A stretch of DNA of 64,000 nt from Phycomyces blakesleeanus NRRL 1555(-) (taxonomy: Eukaryota > Mucoromycota > Mucoromycetes > Mucorales > Phycomycetaceae): contig NW_017265167.1 of the NCBI RefSeq assembly GCF_001638985.1, forward strand, positions 62,001-126,000, in the 5' to 3' direction. Shown in pieces: positions 12,902 to 27,307 of this stretch. Both the position numbers and the translations under genes were made by a program. Below the pieces are notes generated by a model that was given only the letters and a program-made list of their open reading frames with translations, was not told the origin of the DNA and did no database searches. Each line of letters begins with the position of its first letter. The first letter of the stretch is position 1.

Positions 12902-13511
12902 AATTCTAAAAGTAATAATACAAAGACATATAGAACTGTGTAGACTTTATGGACTGTAGTACTGTAGTACTGTAGTACTGTAGTGCTATAGTGATACTCA
13001 CCGCATACGTTATTCGAAGCTTATCATCATGGGCAGCTGTTTGTAGTTGATCAGTGCATAGAAAGTACCTTTAAATATTATATATATATATATATATATA
13101 TAAATTAATGTTGGTTTTACTCAAGATACATCTTTGTATGTTACTCTTTTACCAGGCATCTCTCCTCCAACAATCAGGAATTCCCTTGTAGACTCTTTGA
13201 ATAAACTTGAAGATCAATATATATATATATATATAAAAAGGATAAATTAGCTCAATTGATTGCTTTGAACCCCAAATCCTTACTATTCTCTTTCTATATA
13301 GCTCTATAGTTAAATGGTTATATGGCTACATGTGGAATATGTACCTTTTTGGTCACAGGGAAATAGTGAACATCTTCTTTGTGCAGCACCCTGTGTTTGG
13401 CCATGGCAGCCCATTTGGTTGCCCGTTCGACTTCTTTTTGCCTCTGACTTTATTAGTATTATTATTGAATAATAATAATAATGATGCACAACATTTCTAC
13501 ATCCTTTTTCT

Positions 13512-13542
<31 letters not shown>

Positions 13543-13751
13543 TGTTGTTGTATTGTTTTGATGTACTTGCCTGTCAGTGATTGGAGTATCTTGAAGAAAT
13601 CCATATCTACATGATATACACATATACATATAAAGAGAAATATAATACAGCAATATTGATCATATTAAAGCACAAACAAGGATGTACAATGCATAGGTTT
13701 TAAGATAAAAATAAAGATAATCATAATCATAAAAAAAAGTTATTACTTAAT

Positions 13752-13784
<33 letters not shown>

Positions 13785-14035
13785 CATTTTCTTTACCTGT
13801 CTGTCATTGAGTACCACTTCTCCATCTCTGCGACTAGATCTGGTCTGGTTCCCTGATCATAATGTCGCTTGATGGCAAGTTCTCGTTGAGGATAATTGTT
13901 AATTGGTTCGATAGGTGGTTGTTCTGGGCTAATGGAGGGCATTGTCAGATCAGTTGTCCTGGTCTCTACTGAATCACATGAACGATTAGAAGGACAAGGT
14001 GGATCTGCAGAAGGATCAGCTAAGCAGAGCTGCAT
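11451..14035 (-). CDS. TBC-domain Rab GTPase-activating protein
   Basis: RabGAP that stimulates GTP hydrolysis on Rab GTPases in membrane traffic. Ten exons on the minus strand: 13797-14035, 13567-13606, 13345-13443, 13153-13205, 13002-13068, 12610-12713, 12399-12513, 12120-12263, 11847-12015, 11451-11638; 405 residues. The TBC core starts at about residue 127 (VYKGIP...RRDAW). It keeps both catalytic fingers: the Arg in IDLDIPRT (R186) and the Gln in GYCQGM (Q223). The RIWDIYF motif closes the domain. An N-terminal segment with YGFL and KW..M resembles the TBC1D10/USP6NL type. The tail ends in a short Asn run. For exon 9, an acceptor further upstream (after CAACAG) would add 12 residues; the chosen one fits TBC spacing better. 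Its 3' end converges on PTEN with only 98 bases between stop codons. The cognate Rab is unknown. Confidence 0.9.
12866..12900. repeat. TTAG tetranucleotide repeat in a TBC-gene intron
   Basis: About eight uninterrupted TTAG units, read directly. Nearby at 12956-12985 an eight-base unit CTGTAGTA is repeated about four times. Both are intronic. Confidence 0.85.
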
Positions 14036-14767
14036 TGTATGCCTGTGTATAAATGTGTGTGTATGTGTGTATGTGTGTATGTGTGTGTTGGTAGGTTTCT
14101 AAAAACTAGCATAAAATAAGTGCACTGACACTAAACACAATAAATATTATATATATATATAAATATAAATAATAATAATAATACATATATACATATACCT
14201 ACTATGTATAGGTTATATGTACACACACCACACACTATACACTTGCACTATATACTTGCACTTGCACTTGCACTTGCACTTGCACTTGCACTTGCACACA
14301 CACACTACACACACACACACACACAAATTTGTACATACAAAATGGCTCTATTTCACGTGTAGTACTTTCCTTTTGAGTTTCTTTGTGTGCAGTGATTTAT
14401 TTTTCTTTTCTTCTTCTTTTCTTTATATATATACATAAAATATATATATCTCGTTGTGTATCTGTATGTATATATATGTATCTATGTATGTATGTATGTA
14501 TGTATGTATGTATGTATGTGTAAGTACAAGTGTGTGTATGTGCAAGTGTAAGCGTGTGGGTAAGTTTCCCGTTGTCCCTTGAAATAATATACATGTATAA
14601 ATGTATATAATATTTTTAGCCCTTCTAATAAATATTTTTATTTATTTTTTATTTTACTATTATTATTATTTTTATATATATTTTATTTTATTATTATTAT
14701 TATTTTTCATCCTCCTTTCCTCCTCTCATCTTCATCATCAACCTCTTTCTCTTTCTCTCTTTCTGCT

Positions 14768-14798
<31 letters not shown>

Positions 14799-14825
14799 TA
14801 TTCCTAATCCGTCTTTCCTTTCACA
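14036..14825. repeat. Microsatellite-rich divergent promoter region between TBC and septin genes
   Basis: The interval separates the start codons of the minus-strand TBC gene and the plus-strand septin. It holds a CTTGCA hexamer array (about 14255-14296), an AC repeat (about 14297-14325), an ATGT repeat (about 14481-14519), ATT runs (14660-14705) and a CTT repeat (about 14768-14798). The pyrimidine-rich stretch just before 14826 is typical of fungal promoters or 5' leaders. No gene is visible. Confidence 0.65.
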
Positions 14826-17238
14826 ATGACTAACTCTGAGAACACTGCTGAAAACAAGCAGGTAATTAACAAAACTCTTAATGTGTACATTATAAGCTAC
14901 CATCATCTTCAATATTGCCCATTTGATGATTCAGATGACTTTTTTTTTTGACAATTTTTTTTGATGTACATGTAATTTCTGTAGACCATCTTGAATGCTT
15001 ATGTTGGTTTCGACACCATCACCCAGCAAATCGAAAAGAAGTCTCTTAAGAGAGGATTCCAATTCAATGTTATGGTTGTTGGTAAGAAATAATTTATAAA
15101 TTAAATTGAATTGCATTAAATTAAATTAAATAGATATCATTAATATATTTATTGACATGACATTTTTATATTTGATATCTAATAATAATAATAATAATAA
15201 TCTTTTTTTTTTTAAAAAAAACAAAAACCAAAAATCAAAAAGGTCAAACTGGTCTTGGTAAATCCACACTTGTCAACACCATCTTTGCATCCCATCTTAT
15301 CGAGAGCAAGGGACGTCTCAACGCAGACGAACCTCCTCGCCAGACCACTGAGATTGAAGCTGTTTCTCACTGTAAGTCGGAAGCTTCTGTTTATATTGTT
15401 GTTACTATGCAATGTTGTGCCATGCCATGCTGTACTGTACTATGCTGTGCTGTGCTTTGGTGTGCTGCATTGTGCTGCGTTATGTTGTACTGTACTATAT
15501 CATGTCATGTCATGTCATGCCATGCTATGTCATGTTATGCTATGTTATAATGTACTGTATTTTTGTTATATCACTGTATACTAATTGTCAACGAACTGCA
15601 GTGATTGAGGAGAACGGTGTCCGCCTTAGATTGAACATTGTCGATACCCCTGGTTATGGTGACCAAGTTAACAACGAGAACTGGTAAGTAACAAGAGAAA
15701 GAAAAGAAAAGAAAATCCAAAAGATTCCAGCACATCAAAGAATAATCTAAATCCAAACCTCTTTCTCTGTGTATCTGCGATCTTTTTTGTGTAGCTGGGA
15801 ACCTATCATTAAATACATCAAGGACCAGCACTCTGCTTATCTTCGCAAGGAATTGACTGCCCAGCGCGAGAGATACATTCAGGACAGCAGAATCCACTGC
15901 TGCTTGTTCTTCATTACCCCTTCTGGCCACTCTCTCAAGCCAATTGACATTGTTGTGCTCAAGAAGTTGTCTGAGGTAGTCAACATTGTGCCTGTCATTG
16001 CAAAGTCTGATTCGCTCACCTTGGAAGAACGTGAGGCTTTCCGCCAAAGAGTAGGTTAACTTTATTTATTTTTTAGGATTATATAATAGAACCAGATAAC
16101 ACATGTATATATTTCTTAAAAAAGGAAAGAAAAAAAAAACTTTATAAACTCTGGACACTAAACTCGTGGTTGGTTTTCCTTTTTACAAAAAATAAAATAA
16201 AATAAAATAGATTAAGGCTGAACTTGCTTTCCACAACATCAACCTCTATCCTTATGAGAGCCACGAGGATGAAGAACAGGAACAGGCCTTGAACGAGAGC
16301 ATCAGAGTAAGTCGATAGTACTAATGAATTGATCATTATTATAAATTACAAAGAGCACTTTTTCTTATTAAAAAAAACAATTTCTAATGATTACTTGCTT
16401 TTGTTTTTTTTTTTTTGCTTTTTTCAGGAGTTGATTCCCTTTGCTATCGTCGGCTCCGAGCGTAATGTCGTGATCGATGGCAAGGCTGTCCGAGGTAGAA
16501 AGACACGCTGGGGTGTCATTAATGGTAAGCTAAAAAAAGAAAGAAAGAACTCTATATAATTAGATGTGTACAAATCACACATCAGTTATAAATATAATGT
16601 ATATATATACATTTCTTGTGCGTGTGTAATAATGATATTTTTGGATAATCTAGTCGAGGATGAGACCCATTGCGAGTTTGTCCATCTCCGCAACTTCTTA
16701 ACCAGAACCCACCTCCAGGACCTTATCGAGACCACTGCCCATATCCACTACGAAGCCTTCCGCACCAAGCAGCTGTTGGCCATCAAGGGATCTGCACAAC
16801 CCTCTTCCCCCACCCCCATGAGCTCGCCTGCCACACCCTCTACAAATGCCGGTGTAAGCCCCGCCGCAGGCTCAGCTAGGTAATAATCATAACCATAATC
16901 ATAATATCATTTCAACAACAACAACAAGAAGAACGAAATGCGTTTGTCTGTATGTCTTTCTCTGTGTGTGTCTGTGTGTCTGTGTGCGTATAGTTTATTG
17001 TACTGCATTGTTTAAACTGCCGTGATGAAAATGCAGAACACATAGAAACAAACTAAAATACCTCACTACACACAACACACACATTTATCTGGTTTCCTTC
17101 TTTTTGTAAAACCAAAAAAAAGGGGGAAGACAAATGATAAGAATAGAAGAAGAAAGGCTGTATGTAATGTAACAAGGATTCTAATAAGAAATCTCGTTTT
17201 GTTTTTGCTTTTATAGATCTGTCCCTGCCTTTGCTTAA
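14826..17238 (+). CDS. CDC10: Septin, Cdc10 class
   Basis: GTP-binding cytoskeletal protein that assembles into septin filaments at the cell cortex, septa and branch points. Nine exons: 14826-14861, 14985-15081, 15243-15371, 15602-15683, 15795-16050, 16211-16306, 16428-16524, 16654-16879, 17217-17238; 346 residues. An N-terminal helix (YVGFDTITQQIEKKSLKRGF) precedes the P-loop GQTGLGKS (45-52), the G3 motif DTPGYGD (102-108) and the G4 motif AKSD (184-187). The septin unique element ends the domain (GRKTRWGVINVED...RTHLQDLIETT). There is no C-terminal coiled coil, only a Ser/Pro/Ala tail, which with the N-terminal sequence assigns it to the Cdc10 group rather than Cdc3/11/12. The last coding exon is only 22 bases; its frame and acceptor are consistent, but it is the least certain. 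Confidence 0.95.
15410..15562. repeat. Degenerate TGTNC-type pentamer repeat in septin intron 3
   Basis: About 150 bases of imperfect five-base units (TGTGC, CATGC, TGTAC, CATGT and relatives) fill most of the intron. The reverse complement of the same kind of array occurs in the left duplication arm at about 30932-31041. Confidence 0.75.
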
Positions 17239-18278
17239 TTCCAATTCTAGACTTCTTTATACCGAGTCCTCTCTCTCTCTCTGTCTGTCTGTCTATCTGT
17301 CTATCTACCTACCTACCTATCCTCTCTCCCTCTCTTAAACTTCCCCTTCTTTTTCTTTTTATATTTCGTACCTTTTTTCTTAACACCCCTCAAATTCCCT
17401 TTCTTTTTTTTATCTTAAAAAAAAACACTCACATATCAAAGCAAACCAAATAAGTCAAGTCTTTACTACTACTATTATTATTACTATTATTACTATTATT
17501 ATTGTCATTACTACTACTTACCAATTACTATCATTATTATCATTGTTAATGTTATTATTTGCCTTGTCCACATAGAGAGGCTAATCTTTATCTCTTTCTT
17601 TCTCTCTCTATTTTCTATTATATTTTTACAACTTCTTTATCCTTTTTTTTATATACCGTAAAAGTTTTTTTTAAAAAAAAAAGCAGAGAGAGAAAGAAAG
17701 AGATAAAGAGATAAATAATAATAGTAATAGTAATAATAATTTTGGTAGTAGAGAAAATAAACAATGTTACGAGTATACGCACACACACACACACACATAC
17801 CATCTACAATACTAAATAATAATAATAAAAGAATAATATTTATAGGGGATTTCAATATTCTTTCAAGATTCTCAAGATTTATTTAGATATCTTTGTTTTA
17901 AATATGGCCCAATCATAGACACCTACGTTAAAGTTCCGATATCGTGAAAAGCATTTTAATGCTTTTAGACTAATTTAGAGCCAATAATATCCTTTATTTA
18001 AACACAGTTTTTTTTTAAAAAAAGAAAAAGAAATGGCTGTTGAACTCCCCCTCTAACATTTTTTATTTTTTTATTTTTTTATTGTATCATATTTTTCATA
18101 TTATTCTTGATACAAACTTTTCAATTGACACATTCGGAACAAAACCCGGTTGAGGGAAACTTTTTGTTCCGAACATGTCAAGTATCATCAACTATTTTAT
18201 ATATCTGCTATGTGCGTACGTGTGTCTGTGTGTAATAATACAAAAAATATATATATTTTATATTTCATATATTTATAT

Positions 18279-18312
<34 letters not shown>

Positions 18313-18379
18313 CTTGTATGAAAATGATTTTTAAAAAAAAAAGTACTAAAAATTTATATCTATATATATATTTATTTAT
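17239..18379. other. Convergent 3' region between septin and UPF0658 genes
   Basis: No gene seen. It is made of pyrimidine-rich 3' UTR sequence, ATT/ACT repeats (about 17465-17560), TA and TG runs (18270-18312) and A/T homopolymers. It should hold the polyadenylation sites of both convergent genes. Confidence 0.6.
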
Positions 18380-19889
18380 TCAATCATCATCGATTTGCCA
18401 TGGTGTCTTTGAAAAGTCCTTGTTTAGTTCTACATCGTACATCATCTTGTTCTTCTGGCCACGTTGAACATGAGGCTTGAGACCCTTGTTAAAGTTGGTC
18501 ATACAGACAATACCAAGTGCAACAGTAACAATGTCAAGAGCACTGCCAAGACATACTATATACATATACATTTTTGTTAGTGAATAAATAAATAAAGAAA
18601 AAAGTATTTCAATTAAAAATTTACAGAAATAATAAGAAAGAAAAGAAGAAAAATCACCTAAACTGATCCATGTGTACCAGCCATTGTCAGCCTCAATCGC
18701 CTGTTGTAAGATCAAGGCATAGTGCATAAGGACAATAGTCTCAAACGCAATAAAAATTGACATTCTCAACTTGCTCTCTGTACTTCCCTATTACAACAAA
18801 CACAACAAGAGATTAATTAAATAATTAAATAAATTCAAATCTACATAAATCAACTTACTGCTGTACGAGCAAAGTAAAACATCGGAAGCATCAGAACTGT
18901 CACCACAATCTGGATGATCATTTCCCAGGTCTGACCCTTGTTGGCCGCAAATTGAATGAGGTAAAAGACGGATACCATAAATTGGGTAAAGATATCGATC
19001 TTGAGGGACAAGACAAAGAATTGAAACATCCGGTACATTCCTATTTAAAGAAAGAATAAATAATTATATGAATAAAACACGTATATATATACACATATTC
19101 GTAGATCATATCATCCAATTATCAGTTATAATATTAAAAAGAACATTGAATCAACTGAATATTCGCCTTCTCTCTTTTTTAGGTAAGATACTTGCGTTGA
19201 ATCTGAATATCAGCACCAATCTTCTTGTAAATATTCCAACCAAATTGCCTAGACATCGCAAAACTGAGATAACACATTGCACAGGCAAACAGCATGATCA
19301 CAATTGATAGTGCAATTTCGATATCTCGTGCAATAGAGAGTGGGATGGTAGAAAATGAAGTCTCGGCAAGTAATCTCATCCACTTGTAGCCGTCCACGAC
19401 CTCAAGGGCACCAAGTACGGCGCAGAGAACATTGAGAATAGCCAGAGCTAGAATTTCTGCCGTATTTTGGTACACAGTCTATAGTGAATATGAATAGTAA
19501 AGAAAAGTAGTAATTAATATAAAATTTATTCATTTATTTATTTAGATCTATTTAATAAGTATTTAAATTAAACTCACAGCATCAAAAGCCATGCCCACAA
19601 ACCAAAGCTGGAAACCAATAAATGACACGTTTTCCCACTTGATACGACTGAGCCGATCGAATGCGGCTACTGCTATGGTCATCTCTTTTGTCTTGGTGTG
19701 ATTCGATTCCGGAAGAAAACTAGTCTGGGTTGAGTTTTGGTAACAGATTACAGATTGAAGGACGATGATGATGATGCATTGTAGTGAGGCAGTGCTAATG
19801 TACAGTTTCGACCACCGAGTCTCCGTTACTCGAGTGATCTATTGAAAAATATTAGCTGAACAAGGCCAACGAACGAACAAATGAACATA

Positions 19890-19947
<58 letters not shown>

Positions 19948-20066
19948 GTATAGAGTCAATAGAAAGAAAAATGAAGAAGAAGAAGAAGAAAGACTTTGAT
20001 GCTTTTATTGTATTGTATTGTATTGTATTGTATTTATTTGCTTACAATCTTTTCCATGGAAACCAT
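18380..20066 (-). CDS. UPF0658 family Golgi membrane protein
   Basis: Multi-pass membrane protein of the fungal UPF0658 family; the S. pombe member is placed in the Golgi, and the molecular role is unknown. Six exons on the minus strand: 20046-20066, 19578-19838, 19196-19478, 18859-19040, 18658-18787, 18380-18555; 350 residues. Hydrophobic segments suggest about seven or eight membrane helices. The motif QFGWNIYKKIGADIQIQRMYRMFQ, just before a long helix, is what I recognise from the family. The cytosolic C-terminal tail is short and ends in several Asp residues. The intron between exons 3 and 4 only works in frame with a GC donor (GCAAGT at 19190-19195). The first coding exon is just 21 bases and could begin at either of two close ATGs. 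Confidence 0.82.
19892..19935. repeat. TA dinucleotide repeat in UPF0658 intron 1
   Basis: Uninterrupted TA run of about 42 bases followed by GTAT units. Simple microsatellite within the intron. Confidence 0.85.
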
Positions 20067-21579
20067 TGAATATATGTATAGTAATAGTGGTAATATAAAA
20101 TAAAGTAAAGTAACAAATCAAGCAAGCCGGCTTGCCTGTGTGTTTATAGGTTGTATGTAGGCGTAAGGGTGAGGGAGTGTGAGGAAGAGGTCCAGAGAAG
20201 GAAGGGAGCGAACGAACTAGCGAACGAACAAGTGAGCGAATAAAATGAACGAAAGAGGTGTGAAGGTAAGAAATGATAATGAAAATAAAAATAAAAATAA
20301 AAAAGGAATATTGGAATCAGGAATATAAGATATATATAAGATATATATAAATATAAATATAAATATAAATATAAATATATTTAATTGGTGAATTAACTCT
20401 TTAAACCGAGACCTTTCTCTCTCTCTCTTTTTATACACACAAATCATTCCTTCCCTCTTCTCCTTTTTGTGCTAATTTTTTTTTTGCTTCTCAGCTCAAA
20501 TGTAGTACAAGTCTATTCTACCCAGGAATAGCCTTTGACATGAGTCTGATTCATTCAGCCACTCCCTCAGTTGTCTAGAATCATTGGTGTTTCTCGGCTG
20601 ATGTATAGTTCTAGCTCTAATCCTGATCCGGATCCTGATCCTGATCCTAACTCTAACTTTTTGACTCTACTATAGAACTACACACTGAAAATAACCTTTA
20701 AATATGTCTGATATACCGTTAATTGGTTTTCCAAAGAAAAAGGGGGTCAATTGAATGATCCGGCTGGTCCAATTGTAGTGTGGGAAAGGTGAAAGGATGC
20801 CAATTTTTCTTTATTATTTATGGGTGTTGTTACTGCTGTTGTAAAATCGGAGGCAGTGTTTGTCAGGCTATTGTACGACTAGACTCGGCTGATTCTGGAA
20901 AGGGTATTTATTTATTTATTTTTCAGACAAAACGAGATACTGGGACCTTACCAAGAGTTTCCCGGTGGCACTTCCATTACATTGCATTGCATTGCATTCT
21001 ATTACTTTAGATTCTATTGCACATGGCGTTTGTATATATGAATCTGTCTACTTGATACATGCAGATCTAAGTAAAATCTCCTACTCTAGTCAAGAACCAA
21101 TCTAGTTTGATAGTAATAATCTTAATGATAAACATTAAGACTCTTTAAATATTCTATTTATTCAAAGAGAGAAGAAAGAAAGAGATCCAAAGATGTTCAT
21201 ATCCTTATATATCTTATTTTCTATAAGATTCTTTCTTTAAATCAACATTCTTGATATAAAAGAATTATCGAGTTATTGGCCTTGACTTTGTCTATGACTT
21301 TTAAAAGTATATATACAATTGTATACATTCTGGTTTGACTTAATGACTCAAATACTCTTTATTATATTTTATTCATGATCCAAAATTATCTTATACATTT
21401 AAATATACTGGGTTGTTTGTGCTTTATAGTATGTAATAGAAGAAGAAATAACGAAAGTGTTTTGCAGGAGAAAGGGGGTGTATGAATTTTGTTTACTAAT
21501 GCTAGTGGGTGTGGGGGATATTATTATTATTATTTTATTTACTTATATTTCTTTATTTTCTATTTTCTATTTTAATTTT
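20067..21579. other. Intergenic DNA upstream of UPF0658 and downstream of LETM1
   Basis: About 1.5 kb with no supportable gene. It includes ATAAAT and TATA repeats (20330-20382), a CCTGAT repeat (about 20620-20650) and ordinary AT-rich sequence. The part near 20067-20500 should be the promoter of the minus-strand UPF0658 gene; no clear element stands out. Confidence 0.55.
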
Positions 21580-24120
<2,541 letters not shown>

Positions 24121-24413
24121 ATTGATTAATATAGGCTTGTATATCTATCTATCTATCTATTAAATAAGATATATAGAAGAAGAGAATAAAGTAAAAAAAA
24201 ATTAAAAAATTAAAAAATTAAAAATTAAAAAAAAGTTTCTTTCTTCCAATAAGTTTTATTTTGTGACCAACAAAAAATATATAGAAATATTATATATGTA
24301 AAACGTCTAATATATTTTATACAGATTTTATATTACAACTTCCCGTCCCCTTCCATTAATATGACTCAAAAAATAAATCAATTATATATACACTTGAGTT
24401 TGTGCCTGTGTTT

Positions 24414-24456
<43 letters not shown>

Positions 24457-24734
24457 TGTGTTATTTTGACAGGAACAAGGGATAAGGGACATTGAAATAA
24501 TCAAAATATTAAACATAAGAAAATTCATACACAGAAAAATACACTCTTTCTCCCTTCCTTCCTTCTCTACTTCCCTTCTATTTATACATTTGTCTTTGCA
24601 TTTTGTTGATACCGCGAACACACTCAATATGCGGCATTTTAAAATGTATAAATGAATGAAAAAGGAAAAGTAAGAGAGTAAAGAAGTATGACCCAAGTGG
24701 TTAGAAGAATAGTCATGTTCTTGTCAAATAACAG
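24121..24734. other. LETM1 upstream region with TG repeat
   Basis: Promoter side of the minus-strand LETM1 gene. It has an ATCT repeat just upstream of the ATG (about 24141-24160) and a long TG repeat at about 24419-24451. No gene or clear regulatory motif recognised. Confidence 0.5.
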
Positions 24735-25080
24735 TCACTGATTTTACTACAGCAATGTCAGGAAGGAATATGGAGCTATTAAAGATAGCATCCCAACGAA
24801 AGCACCAATTGATATGAACTAAGGCACAAGAAGAGAGACGAGTGCAGGTGCGAGTGAGTAATTATATGACATCAGAAACAGACCTGGGCGGACACATATT
24901 CTGAAAAACCATAGTCCACACCCGAAGCTTGTTAGGGTAGGAGAGGGGGAAATGATAAAGACAGTCCAACTCAGAGTTGCAGAGAGAACATTTCAGGCCA
25001 GAAAGAAAGGAAAAAGAAGTATGATGAAAGACGAACTCAACCGTAAAGAGCCCTGTTGTCATATTTTTTTTTCATCACAA
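24735..25080 (-). mobile_element. 3' fragment of a LINE-type retrotransposon
   Basis: On the minus strand a short frame (25062-24862) reads KCSLCNSELDCLYHF...PNKLRVW, resembling the C-x2-C...H...C zinc-binding region behind the reverse transcriptase of fungal LINE elements. The expected last Cys is replaced by Tyr. Past the stop, in another frame, a stretch reads HINWCFRWDAIFNSSIFLPDIAV, like the conserved Trp/His-rich end of those proteins. Stops and frame changes show it is dead. No reverse-transcriptase core is present, so the family is inferred from these tails only. Confidence 0.45.
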
Positions 25081-25129
25081 GGACAGTGATTTGTGGGGTA
25101 TAGATTATTGTAATCACAGCCCAAAAACC

Positions 25130-25335
25130 GGTGCAACGAATAAGTTCTTTGTCAACTTATTTCCAATCGAATTGTTCCTGAACTTCAGCTACAGCAATAT
25201 CAGGAGAATTTGGAGCATATTCCTTCGTACAGTAGCATACCATGCAGCAGAAATGTTTGTCCGCACATATTCGGAGGAAGTATTATAGGATAATGCATAT
25301 ACATCATGGGAAGATTAGTGGTGATATCTATCTTG
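25130..25335 (-). mobile_element. Second LINE-like fragment
   Basis: Minus-strand sequence with AAWYATVRRNML and, one frame over, PNSPDIAVAEVQEQFDWK. It partly matches the neighbouring fragment at nucleotide level: plus-strand ACAGCAATRTCAGGA occurs at about 24752 and 25192. Probably a second copy of the same 3' end, or one element broken by rearrangement. Confidence 0.3.
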
Positions 25336-25359
25336 TGATAACCTTCTTTATTACTATAG

Positions 25360-25761
25360 TTACTAAACGTACCTCCTCCCACCGGTCTTAATGAGGAATT
25401 GTCATTAACAGAAGACGTGTCCGATGCTCAAACCATGTTTGATTCTGCTGTAAAAGCTGATGATGCTTGTAAAATTAGCAAAGACAGGCAACTAGTCCCT
25501 TTTGAAAGATATTTACGAATTGACGTGTGTTTCAATAAGTTTTATGTCTTGCAATAGATGGTGTACTATCTGATGAAACAATCGGAACCTATAAAAAAAC
25601 AGCTATATTTGAACCCCAGTCATAAAATAATAACATCCGACAAAAGTTGTGGATTTTTACTAGTTGATGAGAATATCAACGTCATGGCATGTGTAAATAA
25701 AATAAAGCATAAAAGCTTTACAGCCCTTAATTTAGTAAACCTTTGGCTTCCAGAGACCTAA
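25360..25761 (+). pseudogene. Unrecognised reading frame with one internal stop
   Basis: A single frame of 133 sense codons is open from 25360 to the TAA at 25759-25761 except for one TAG at 25555-25557. Composition is protein-like, not microsatellite-derived: an acidic segment with LNEELSLTEDVSDAQ, then VPFERYLRIDVCFNKFYVLQ, then the part beginning MVYYLMKQSE. A TATAG before it could be a splice acceptor or just a stop. It lies beside LINE debris, so a dead transposon gene is plausible, but I recognise no family. Confidence 0.35.
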
Positions 25762-26394
25762 CCTATAGATTAAATGTACAAGATAAACTCCTGAATAATG
25801 TAAGTGTTGTTTCAAAGGAATAGAGGAAAAAATAAGCTTAATTTTCATTATATGCCAGTAATCCGGTAAAATGTGAAACATCTGTTGGATATTCAATTGC
25901 CTATTACTACGCCAGAAGTGAAAGGTTCATATCTTCATTTGATTATACATCTCGCCTAATTCACCACCTTATCTCGTAGATTATATATTGGACGTTTAAA
26001 TCCCAACATCAAGAACTCCATACATATAACCATACATCAATCACTCATATATATCTAGTTTTTAACATCTGTAAATATGCGTGTGTTTGAATAGGATTTT
26101 TCCCAGAAAAAGACTATCTCGTACACTCTACTCATACAATTCCTCTGCTCACTTGAACCTTCAATTAGAATTCAAATATATGTATGCTCTGCCTTAAATT
26201 GTCCTTCCATCTCTATCTAAAGCTACACTTCTTCACCCACTCTAACACACAATTTCACCCTATCTTGAATGATGGATTATATATATTTGCAAATTGAATA
26301 TTTTTTGTTGGCTTATTGGATTCGTTGGGATGAAGAATATAAAGAAATATAGAGATGTATATATATATAGATAAAGATATATATATAATTTTTT
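25762..26394. other. Intergenic DNA downstream of eS24
   Basis: AT-rich sequence without a recognisable gene; the right end is the 3' UTR region of the minus-strand eS24 gene. Confidence 0.5.
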
Positions 26395-27225
26395 TTACTT
26401 CTTGCCAGCGTTGGCAGCCTTGGCCTTCTTGGTACCACGGACCTTCTTGGCACGGTTCTTCTTTTCCTTGCGCTGCTTGCGGCCACCCTTTCCGGGCTCA
26501 GCCTTGCCAATGCGGGCGAGACGGTACTTGGGCTCAAACTTCATCAAAGCCTCGACGGTGTCGTAAACGAGACCGAAACCAGTGGTCTTTCCGCCACCAA
26601 AGTGGGTCTTGAAACCGAAGACAGAGACACGTTCCTTCTCGGCCTTGTAGAGCTTGCCGAGCTTTTCACGGAGTTCGTCCTTGGAGACGTTGGCAAGGCC
26701 GGGATGAATGACATCGACGACCATTTGCTTACGCTGAAGCAAGCGGTTGGTGAGGAACTTGCGAGTGCGGATAGTGACAGTCGCAGCGTCGGCCTGTGAT
26801 TTCGTTACACATCATCCGAAAGAAACAGAAACAAATAAAATGATGATAGACAAAAGGAGAAGAGAGAGTCGAGAGATGTAGAAAGAAAAATATACGTAGG
26901 AGCACATAGAAAATAAATGAAGAAGGTTTGGTTGTTTGTTAGTTGGTTTGTTTCAGTTAATGTTTGTGTGTCGAAATTATATATTGTTCTCTAGGGAGGT
27001 GTTTTTCTTCTTCCCAATGGTAATGTATATAGTGCTCATTTATTTTTGATTTTTTTTAATTTCTTTTTTTTTATTCGAGTGAGGATTTGCTTTGGTTTCC
27101 ATCCATCCACATATATATATATATACACTATATCTCCCTCTTTCAGCAAGTCCTATCTAATCCATCCTCTATTTTTCGTGTATTCGTCTATCATGGATGG
27201 GCGCATTCCATTGCTTACGTACCAT
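26395..27225 (-). CDS. RPS24: 40S ribosomal protein eS24
   Basis: Component of the small cytosolic ribosomal subunit. Exon 2 (26395-26793) encodes [20 protein letters not shown] onward through [15 protein letters not shown] to a Lys/Ala/Gly tail. This is the complete eS24 fold except the start Met. Exon 1 is taken as the bare ATG at 27223-27225, immediately followed by a GTACGT donor. The 429-base intron ends at a CACAG acceptor, giving 133 residues, a normal length. A start codon alone on the first coding exon is common in ribosomal protein genes. Codon use is clearly more GC-rich at third positions than in neighbours, as expected for a highly expressed gene. Confidence 0.93.
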
Positions 27226-27247
27226 TTTGATGATTTCGAAAGAAGGC

Positions 27248-27307
27248 TCAATGGATTCGAACAGACTCGCCAATAATGCCCTCGAGGTCCGGCGCGGCAA
27301 CGGACAT
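27248..27307 (-). other. Possible upstream ORF in the eS24 leader
   Basis: Minus-strand ATG at 27307 opens a 19-codon frame (MSVAAPDLEGIIGESVRIH) that stops 22 bases before the eS24 ATG. The segment is unusually GC-rich for this window. Whether the transcript starts upstream of 27307 cannot be seen, so it may be leader, promoter or a true uORF. Confidence 0.35.

Noticed and set aside
13228..13285. tRNA-like stretch with TTAGCTCAATTG
   Set aside because: Lies in a TBC intron, lacks a GGTTCGA-type B box and proper acceptor stem.
13561..13567. GC donor for TBC intron 2
   Set aside because: A normal GT donor four bases further on (after AGGCAA) keeps the frame, so no unusual splice site is needed.
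15412..15687. Cys-rich frames within the septin gene
   Set aside because: They are translations of the intronic pentamer repeat and end in a true septin exon in another frame.
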